Shown: positions 58,637 to 64,000 of the stretch, in pieces
How the letters are laid out: each line of letters starts with the position of its first letter
How positions within the stretch are numbered: the stretch's first letter is position 1
From: Fulvimarina endophytica
GTDB taxonomy: Bacteria; Pseudomonadota; Alphaproteobacteria; Rhizobiales; Rhizobiaceae
Length of the DNA stretch: 64,000 bases
Direction of reading: 5' to 3'
NCBI RefSeq assembly: GCF_003403015.1
Contig: NZ_QURL01000003.1
Span: 248,001-312,000, forward strand
The notes under the pieces: generated by a model
The model's database searches: none
Seen by the model: the letters and a program-made list of their open reading frames with translations, nothing else
What the model was told of the DNA's origin: nothing
Made by a program: the position numbers and the translations under genes

Positions 58637-58806
58637 GAAGCGAACCTCCACTTGAGCAGCACGGCGGCCCCCTGTCCATGGCGCGCGCCGGTTTTCCCCA
58701 GCGCATGGGCGTTCTTCGGGGCTTCGGTCTCGGGATACGGGACGAGGGAGGGCGGGTGCTTGTGGGGACGGGCGATGCGGCCTGCGCGATCGCGGGCGCC
58801 GACGGA

Positions 58807-58852
58807 CGGGCGAACGGAACGGGCGCACCGCCCCTCGCGGTTCGCCCGTTCC
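58807..58852. other. bistable inverted repeat in the AGCS/dsbB intergenic region
   Basis: Two adjacent left arms, CGGGCGAAC (58807-58815) and GGAACGGGCG (58816-58825), are each perfectly complementary to overlapping parts of one right arm (58840-58852). They can therefore form mutually exclusive hairpins. The region has no supported gene. Confidence 0.55.
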
Positions 58853-58955
58853 GGCATGTCCCCCGGACGGGAGCTCTCGCTCCATCGCGCCGGCGGTTCC
58901 CCAACCGGTCCGGCGCGGCCGTCGTCCCTTGCCCGGAAAGATTGGAATGAATTGT

Positions 58956-58971
58956 TTAACATCGCGTTAAC
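58956..58971 (+). promoter_or_regulatory. CtrA-type binding site upstream of dsbB
   Basis: TTAA-N7-TTAAC is present exactly (TTAACATCGCGTTAAC), 72 nt upstream of the dsbB start and within the 463-nt divergent region with the AGCS gene. This is the full recognition pattern of the alphaproteobacterial cell-cycle regulator CtrA, in DNA where TTAA is rare. Confidence 0.6.
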
Positions 58972-59042
58972 GACACCCGCCTCGCGGGCCGCCCTGCGAT
59001 CTGGTAAGCCCGGCGGATCAGGGCCGCAGGAGAGGCGAGGAC

Positions 59043-59579
59043 ATGATTACAGACCGGGTTCGCGCGACGGGCTTTCGCCAGAGCGCGGCGGCGATGGTGC
59101 TTCTTCTCGGCACCATGGGCACCGTCGGCACCGCGCTCCTCTTCCAGTATGTGGGGGGCTATATCCCCTGCGCCCTCTGCCTTGCCCAGCGCACGCCCTA
59201 TTACATCGCGATCCCCGTCGCGCTCGCAGCCGCGATCGCGGCCGCCGGCCGGGCGAGCCCCGTTCTCGTGCGCGGCCTTCTCCTCGTCCTCGGCGGCCTC
59301 ATGCTCTGGTCGCTCTATCTCGCCGTCTTCCATGCGGGCGTGGAATGGGGCTTCTGGCCGGGCCCGGCCGAATGCGCGGGCGGCGGCGGGGCCGATCTTT
59401 CGGCCGGAAACCTTCTCGCCACCATCGACGCGGTGCACGCGCCCTCCTGCGACGAGGCCGCCGGCCGCTTCCTCGGCCTTTCCTTCGCCGGCTGGAACGC
59501 GATCGCCTCGGCCATCTTCGCCAGCGTGGCGCTGGGTGCCGCCATCGCCAAATCCGATCGTCACGCTAGGATCCGTTGA
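59043..59579 (+). CDS. DsbB-family disulfide bond formation protein
   Basis: The 178-residue inner-membrane protein has four membrane segments. DsbB passes electrons from DsbA to quinone. The first redox pair is Cys43 and Cys46 in GGYIPCALCLAQRTPYYIAI, and the second periplasmic loop carries Cys111 (GPAECAGGGG) and Cys136 (APSCDEAAGR). GGAGAGGCGAGG precedes the ATG. No dsbA-like partner is in the window. It lies behind a CtrA-type site. Confidence 0.9.
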   Translation: MITDRVRATGFRQSAAAMVLLLGTMGTVGTALLFQYVGGYIPCALCLAQRTPYYIAIPVALAAAIAAAGRASPVLVRGLLLVLGGLMLWSLYLAVFHAGVEWGFWPGPAECAGGGGADLSAGNLLATIDAVHAPSCDEAAGRFLGLSFAGWNAIASAIFASVALGAAIAKSDRHARIR

Positions 59580-59785
59580 AGGCCACCGGAGCGAATGTCC
59601 GGCCGGGTCTTCGGGTCTTCGGGTCGTAGGACCATGGGGCGTGATCGCTCGGCGAATGCCCCGATCCCGGAACGGATGAGGAGCTCTATCGAACCACTCG
59701 ACCGGCGAGCCTTCGGCCGGCATGGTGGCGACGGAGTGCGGGCGGCCGAGACGGCGACGCTCGAGCCAGGGAGAGAGGCGACAGG

Positions 59786-60400
59786 ATGATCACAGTTCAC
59801 AACCTCGAATATTCCAGGGCCATGCGGGTCGTCTGGCTGCTCGAGGAGATCGGCACGCCATACGATCTCAAGTCCTACAAGCGCACGGACGCCTATCGTG
59901 CGCCGCCGGAGCTGAAGGCGGTCCATCCCCTCGGCAAGTCGCCGGTGATCGAGGACGGCGCGTTGACGCTGTCGGAATCGGCCGCGATCCTGCGCTATCT
60001 CGACGATCGCTACGGCGGCAACGCCCATCAGCCGCCGGCCCATTCCGAGGATGCGGCGCGGCACGACGAATGGCTGGATTTCGTGGAAGGCACCATGTCG
60101 CGCTCGGTGGTCGCCCATTTCTGGGGCCGCAAGAGCGGTGCGCCGGTCGACGAGAAGATGAGGACCGAGTTCGCCACCATCATGGCCTATCTCGCAAATT
60201 CGCTGGAGGGCCGCGCCTTCCTGATGGGCGAGACGCCCATGCTCGCCGACATCCAGATCTCCTATCTTCTCGCAATGGCGAATTATGCGGGCGCCCTTGC
60301 CGACCATCCATCCGTCTCGGCCTATTTCGAGCGCCTGATGGCCGTGCCCGCGGCCCGGCGGGCGGTCGAGAGATGCGGCCCGGTCATGCCGCCCGCCTGA
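59786..60400 (+). CDS. glutathione S-transferase family protein
   Basis: The 204-residue protein has an N-terminal thioredoxin-like domain (MITVHNLEYSRAMRVVWLLE, then GKSPVIEDGALTLSESAAIL with the glutathione-binding ES pair) and a C-terminal helical domain (EWLDFVEGTMSRSVVAHFWG, PMLADIQISYLLAMANYAGA). The substrate is unknown. GAGAGG lies before the ATG. The 206-nt gap upstream holds only a short GGGTCTTC repeat. Confidence 0.9.
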   Translation: MITVHNLEYSRAMRVVWLLEEIGTPYDLKSYKRTDAYRAPPELKAVHPLGKSPVIEDGALTLSESAAILRYLDDRYGGNAHQPPAHSEDAARHDEWLDFVEGTMSRSVVAHFWGRKSGAPVDEKMRTEFATIMAYLANSLEGRAFLMGETPMLADIQISYLLAMANYAGALADHPSVSAYFERLMAVPAARRAVERCGPVMPPA

Positions 60401-60425
60401 GAACGGCGGGCAGGGCGCGGCGCGA

Positions 60426-61466
60426 TCAGAACACGGCGTGATCGCCGCGCTCGTGCGTTTCAGTGCCCGAGACGAGATCGCGGTAGTGGTCGAACAGGGT
60501 GCGCTCGCCGGTCTCGGGCGTCAGATCGGCCTCGTAGCGACGGGTTTCGGGGTCGAGGACGAGCATGGACTGGGTCGCGTAGTAGTGGCCGATCCGGGCG
60601 AGTTCGGCCTTGCGCATCAGCGCCGGGCTGACCCGCCCGGCGACCGAGAGAGCCGTTCCGATCGTTGTCAGAAGAGCGGGCGGCACCTGCCGGAAACGCG
60701 GCTGCCTGCCGAGAAGCCGGAACAGGAAGAGGCCCTGATCGCGCGGCGAAATGGCCGGTCCCGGCCCGCCGATCGGCAGGATGCGGTTGCTGAAGGCCGG
60801 ATCGTCCAGGCAGCGGACGATATAGCGGGCGAGATCGGCATCCGCGATCGGCTTCGTCGCGGTGAGTGTTCCGTCGCCGAAGAGAAGATAGGGCTTGCCC
60901 CGGCGCACCCGGTCGACCTGTCCTGACAGGGACTTGAAGAAGGCCGTGGGGCGGACGATCGAATAGTCGATGCCGGAGGCCGTGAGTTCGGCCTCGAAGG
61001 CGAGCTTCGCCCGCTGGAAGGCGAGGCGCGGGTGCTGCACGCAGATCGCGGACAGGAGAACGGCCTTCTTCGCACCGGCGCCGATGGCGGCCTTCAGCAC
61101 ATGCGAATTGGCGCGGTGGTCGATCGCATCCGCATCCGACGGCGTGCCGGTGCGCGAGGCAAGGCAGGAGACGAGGGCGTCGAACCGGTCGCCCGCGATC
61201 GCGTCGCGCGCAATCGAGCCCGGATCGCGGACATCGCCGAAGCGGACCCTGGCGCTTGGCGGAAGGCCGCGCGGATCGTGCGCCTGGGGACGGAGGTTCA
61301 CGCCCGCCCCGAGCCGCACGAACCGGGGGCGCACGAAGCAGGTGACCTCGTGCCCGGCTTCGGTGAGCGCATGGGCGACCGCGCGCCCGATCGTTCCCGT
61401 CGCCCCCACGAGGAGGACACGGGAAGGCCGGCCGGACCTTGCGGGGGAAGGGGGAAGCGATGCCAT
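60426..61466 (-). CDS. bciA: NAD(P)H-binding reductase, probable BciA 8-vinyl reductase
   Basis: The 346-residue protein has the Rossmann motif VLLVGATGTIGRAVAHALTE and then closely follows BciA (3,8-divinyl chlorophyllide 8-vinyl reductase): ASRTGTPSDADAIDHRANSH, VLLSAICVQHPRLAFQRAKL, SIVRPTAFFKSLSGQVDRVR, GGPGPAISPRDQG and GHYYATQSMLVLDPETRRYE. BciA reduces the C8 vinyl group during bacteriochlorophyll synthesis. No other photosynthesis gene is in the window, which is not unusual because bciA often lies outside the photosynthesis cluster. A paralogue with another role is possible. Confidence 0.8.
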   Translation of the reverse strand: MASLPPSPARSGRPSRVLLVGATGTIGRAVAHALTEAGHEVTCFVRPRFVRLGAGVNLRPQAHDPRGLPPSARVRFGDVRDPGSIARDAIAGDRFDALVSCLASRTGTPSDADAIDHRANSHVLKAAIGAGAKKAVLLSAICVQHPRLAFQRAKLAFEAELTASGIDYSIVRPTAFFKSLSGQVDRVRRGKPYLLFGDGTLTATKPIADADLARYIVRCLDDPAFSNRILPIGGPGPAISPRDQGLFLFRLLGRQPRFRQVPPALLTTIGTALSVAGRVSPALMRKAELARIGHYYATQSMLVLDPETRRYEADLTPETGERTLFDHYRDLVSGTETHERGDHAVF

Positions 61467-61604
61467 CGCGCCACCATGGCGCGGCGGGACGCGAATGGGA
61501 AGCTTCGAAGAAAGCTCGGAAGAGGGGACGGGCCGCCGGCCACTGAGCGGGTACCGGTTCCGGCATGGCGCTTCGGAGCCGCAGGCCGTCGCGATGCCGC
61601 GCGG

Positions 61605-62279
61605 CTATTCGGCCGCGTCGCGGCGCTGGACGCTGGAGACGAAGTCGGCGAAGCGCTCGCCCTGGATGGTGATGTGCTTGCGCAGTTCGCGCTCGGCCGC
61701 CTTCTCCTCCCCCGCCGCGATCGCCGAGACGATCAGGCGGTGTTCGGCGAGGGATTGGCCGATGCGCTTGGGTACCCGCAGCTGAAGCCGGCGATAGGCC
61801 TTGAGGCGCTGGTGCAGGCGCTTGGCCTCGCTGGCGAGAAAGGCGTTGCCGCAGGCATCGTAGATCGCCTCGTGGAACAGACTGTTCTCGGCATAATAGG
61901 CATCCGCATCGCCCGATTGCGCGGCGCTCTCGCAGGCCTTCAGCGCGGCTTCCAGCCTGGCGAGCGGCGCGGGCTCGGCCCGGCGTGCGGCGAGCCGCCC
62001 GGCCATCGCTTCCAGTTCCGCCATCACCTCGAACATCTCGACGAGTTCGCGCAGGGAGACCTGCCGCACGAAGGCGCCGCGATTGGGCCGCAACTCCACC
62101 AGCGAGGTCGCGACAAGCTGGTGCAGGGCCTCGCGCACCGGGGTGCGCGACACGCCGAACCGCGAGGCGAGCGCCTGCTCGTCCAGCCGCTCGCCCGGCT
62201 GGCGCTCTCCGGTCAGGATCTCCTGTTCGAGCGCCTCGCGGATCGCGCCGCGAAGATGTTCCGATTTGCGTGTCGCCAT
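61605..62279 (-). CDS. GntR-family regulator, FCD subfamily
   Basis: The 224-residue regulator has an N-terminal winged helix (LRGAIREALEQEILTGERQP, LDEQALASRFGVSRTPVREA, LHQLVATSLVELRPNRGAFV) and an all-helical FCD ligand domain with metal-binding His residues (NSLFHEAIYDACGN, AEHRLIVSAIAAGE, ELRKHITIQGE). It is divergent from the TRAP transporter genes and most likely controls them. GGGAGGTG precedes the ATG at 62279. Confidence 0.92.
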   Translation of the reverse strand: MATRKSEHLRGAIREALEQEILTGERQPGERLDEQALASRFGVSRTPVREALHQLVATSLVELRPNRGAFVRQVSLRELVEMFEVMAELEAMAGRLAARRAEPAPLARLEAALKACESAAQSGDADAYYAENSLFHEAIYDACGNAFLASEAKRLHQRLKAYRRLQLRVPKRIGQSLAEHRLIVSAIAAGEEKAAERELRKHITIQGERFADFVSSVQRRDAAE

Positions 62280-62384
62280 GCCCGTCGCACCTCCCTCTCC
62301 GCGCTCCGCTGCCCGCGTTCCGGCCTGCCCCCGATCCGGGGAATGGACCGCGACGGGGTGCCGGTCTCCGCCCTCATCACGAAA

Positions 62385-62394
62385 TTGTATACAA
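62385..62394. promoter_or_regulatory. probable GntR/FCD operator
   Basis: TTGTATACAA is a perfect 10-bp palindrome with the GT-N(n)-AC centre typical of FCD-type GntR operators. It lies between the regulator and the TRAP genes, 6 nt before the -35 box at 62400. Confidence 0.7.
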
Positions 62395-62399
62395 GGGCT

Positions 62400-62428
62400 T
62401 TGACATCGCATGCAACATCTGGTGTCAT
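62400..62428 (+). promoter_or_regulatory. candidate promoter of the TRAP transporter operon
   Basis: TTGACA (62400-62405), a 17-nt spacer and TGTCAT (62423-62428) lie 51 nt before dctP. The -35 is consensus and the -10 is weak, which suits a regulated promoter. Confidence 0.5.
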
Positions 62429-62478
62429 CCACCGACCGCGCTGGGAGGCGTGACCAAGAACAATCGGGAGGACTAACC

Positions 62479-63483
62479 ATGAAGACGCTTCTCTTGTCGG
62501 CGCTCGCCGCCGCGACGCTCGCCACCACCGCGCTGACCACCTCGGCGCTCGCCCAGGACGTGACCCTGCGCGCCTCGCACCAGTGGCCCGGCGGCCAGGG
62601 CGATGTGCGCGACGAGATGGTGCAGATCATCAAGCGCGAGATCGAGGCCGCCGATGTCGGCCTCTCCATGCAGATCTTCCCCGGCGGCTCCCTGTTCAAG
62701 CCGCGCGACCAGTGGGCAGCGGTGACGCGCGGGCAGGTCGACGTCACGGCCTTCCCGCTCGACTACGCCTCCGGCCGGCACCCGGAATTCTCCGCGACCC
62801 TGATGCCGGGCCTCGTTGGCAGCCATGAGCGCGCTGCGCGCCTCAACGATTCGGAGTTCATGGAATCGATCAAGTCCATCGTCGACGATGCCGGCGCCAT
62901 GGTCCTGTCCGATGCCTGGCTCGCGGGCGGCTTCGTCTCCAACACCAAGTGCATCACCTCGCCGGATACGGCGCAGGGCCAGATTCTCCGGGCCGCCGGC
63001 CCGGCCTTCGAGCAGATGCTGGTCGGCGCCGGGTCCTCGATCTCCTCGATGCCGTCCTCGGAAATCTATACCGGCATCCAGCAGAACGTCCTCACCGGAG
63101 CGAACACCTCCTCGGGCTCCCTCGTCTCCTACCGCATCTACGAGGTGGCGACCTGCCTGACGGCGCCCGGCGAGAACGCCCTCTGGTTCATGTACGAGCC
63201 GATCCTGATGTCGAAGCGCTCCTTCGACCGCCTGAACGACGCCCAGAAGGAGGCGCTCCTCGCCGCCGGCCAGAAGGCGGAGGAGTATTTCGCGACCGAG
63301 GCCGCCAAGCTCGATGACGAGCTCGTCACCACCTACAAGGATGCGGGCGTCGAGGTGGTCGAGATGTCGAAGGAGAACTACGACGCCTGGCTCGCGATCG
63401 CCAAGGAGACCTCCTACAAGAACTTCGCCGCAGAGGTTCCGAACGGCCAGCAGCTGATCGACCAGGCGCTCGCCGTCCAATAA
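62479..63483 (+). CDS. TRAP transporter substrate-binding protein (DctP family)
   Basis: The 334-residue periplasmic binding protein has a signal peptide (KTLLLSALAAATLATTALTT, SALA then Q). The mature part has TLRASHQWPGGQGDVRDEMV, MQIFPGGSLFKPRDQWAAVT, the conserved Arg region GQILRAAGPAFEQMLVGAGS, and SMPSSEIYTGIQQNVLTGAN. It captures a carboxylate-type substrate for the DctQ/DctM membrane proteins; the substrate is unknown. GGGAGGAC precedes the ATG at 62479. Confidence 0.93.
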   Translation: MKTLLLSALAAATLATTALTTSALAQDVTLRASHQWPGGQGDVRDEMVQIIKREIEAADVGLSMQIFPGGSLFKPRDQWAAVTRGQVDVTAFPLDYASGRHPEFSATLMPGLVGSHERAARLNDSEFMESIKSIVDDAGAMVLSDAWLAGGFVSNTKCITSPDTAQGQILRAAGPAFEQMLVGAGSSISSMPSSEIYTGIQQNVLTGANTSSGSLVSYRIYEVATCLTAPGENALWFMYEPILMSKRSFDRLNDAQKEALLAAGQKAEEYFATEAAKLDDELVTTYKDAGVEVVEMSKENYDAWLAIAKETSYKNFAAEVPNGQQLIDQALAVQ

Positions 63484-63496
63484 CGGGCCTGAATAC

Positions 63497-63528
63497 CGCC
63501 GCGCGCTTCGGTGCCGCGCGGCGATTTT
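63497..63528 (+). terminator. hairpin between dctP and dctQ
   Basis: CGCCGCGCG (63497-63505) and CGCGCGGCG (63515-63523) form a perfect 9-bp stem followed by ATTTT. Lying inside the operon, it probably protects the 3' end of dctP mRNA and reduces expression of the membrane genes. Confidence 0.7.
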
Positions 63529-63676
63529 CGACCGAGGGCCGGCGATGCCGCCGGCTCGCCGCCTCGCGGGCCTAAGCGGGCTCGCGAGCCTCGACATCCG
63601 TGTCTCGCGCCCGATCGCAGCCGATCGCGCGCGACCATTCCCCCCGAACCCCGAATTCGACCGGAGGCCCCTTCGC

Positions 63677-64000
63677 ATGCGTGGCTTCATCGCCGTCTCG
63701 TCCGCCATCTCGAAAGCCCTCGGCTTCGTGTCGGCGCTGCTTCTCGCCTCGGCGGTCCTGTCGGTCGCGCACATGGTGTTCGTGCGCTATTTCCTCGGCC
63801 AGTCGACGGTCTGGCAGACCGAATACACGATCTACGCGATCGTCTGCGCGACCTTCCTCGGCGCGCCCTGGACCCTTCTCGTGCGCGGGCACGTCAATGT
63901 CGATCTCCTGCAGATCGCCTCGCCGCCCAAGCTGCGCCTCGTCCTCCAGGTCCTTTCGGGCCTCGCCTCGCTGCTGTTTGCCGGTCTTCTCGCCTACGCC
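63677..64000 (+). CDS. TRAP transporter small permease (DctQ family), partial
   Basis: The frame runs off the right edge, giving 108 codons without a stop. It starts MRGFIAVSSAISKALGFVSA, with a membrane segment (LGFVSALLLASAVLSVAHMV), then FVRYFLGQSTVWQTEYTIYA, IVCATFLGAPWTLLVRGHVN and VDLLQ, the DctQ family signature. GGAGG lies 10 nt before the ATG. A large permease (DctM) is expected beyond the window. Confidence 0.88.
   Translation, partial: MRGFIAVSSAISKALGFVSALLLASAVLSVAHMVFVRYFLGQSTVWQTEYTIYAIVCATFLGAPWTLLVRGHVNVDLLQIASPPKLRLVLQVLSGLASLLFAGLLAYA

Noticed and set aside
58580..58700. Possible glycine riboswitch before the AGCS symporter
   Set aside because: A GCCGAAGGATCAA stretch recalls the aptamer core, but it overlaps the Shine-Dalgarno region and the rest of the conserved aptamer is missing.

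Overview
The window is high-GC chromosomal DNA from an alphaproteobacterium, most likely of the order Hyphomicrobiales (Rhizobiales). The evidence is gene content and order: a FeuP/FeuQ-type two-component pair followed by ccmI-ccmE-ccmF-ccmH, a ppiD-like/trpD/trpC/moaC/moeA operon, aerobic cobaltochelatase cobS and cobT, a dnaJ-domain/bolA divergent pair, and a complete Rhodobacterales/Rhizobiales-type gene transfer agent (GTA) cluster. A probable bciA (8-vinyl reductase) hints at a bacteriochlorophyll-making relative, perhaps near Aurantimonadaceae, but the genus cannot be fixed from the sequence alone. No rRNA, tRNA, CRISPR array, insertion sequence or transposase was seen.

Layout. 0-13.8 kb is mostly housekeeping: an FNT-family channel, a Ser/Met/Gly-rich exported protein, then eno, kdsA, a VOC protein, pyrG and a D,D-carboxypeptidase on the minus strand. 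Next come tag, a rhodanese, a tightly coupled operon of three exported proteins (SRPBCC, beta-propeller, Cys-containing protein) and prfC. 13.9-28.9 kb is a full GTA head-tail cluster in the canonical order g1-g15, with three extra small ORFs and several strong RNA hairpins between genes. 29-36.6 kb holds a small exported protein, feuP, feuQ and a lipoprotein, then the cytochrome c maturation genes. 36.7-46.5 kb holds an aldo/keto reductase, clpS, the moeA-moaC-trpC-trpD-ppiD operon (minus strand), and divergently tpiA, secG and rpmB. 46.6-57 kb holds a queuosine-precursor transporter, a phytase-like esterase, cobT, a diguanylate cyclase, a hydroxyacid dehydrogenase, cobS, dnaJ-domain, bolA, a DUF1275 membrane protein and a polysaccharide deacetylase. 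57-64 kb holds an AGCS amino-acid symporter, a dsbB-like gene behind a CtrA-type site, a GST, bciA, and a GntR-family regulator divergent from a TRAP transporter operon that runs off the end.

How the parts work together. Overlapping stop/start codons (ATGA, GTGA or TTGA) tie together many genes: the exported-protein trio, the GTA connector and tail genes, feuP-feuQ-lipoprotein, ccmI-E-F-H, and ppiD-trpD-trpC-moaC-moeA. The GTA cluster carries everything for a small siphovirus-like particle: terminase, portal, protease, capsid, connectors, tail tube, a short tape measure, hub, peptidase and a tail-tip protein. It also ends in a holin-like small membrane protein. The most useful new observations are regulatory: a promoter plus hairpin before g1, a roughly 17-bp hairpin after the capsid gene, a terminator-like hairpin inside the GTA run between g8 and g9, a FeuN-position exported protein, a TTAA-N7-TTAAC site before dsbB, and a TTGTATACAA palindrome before the TRAP operon.
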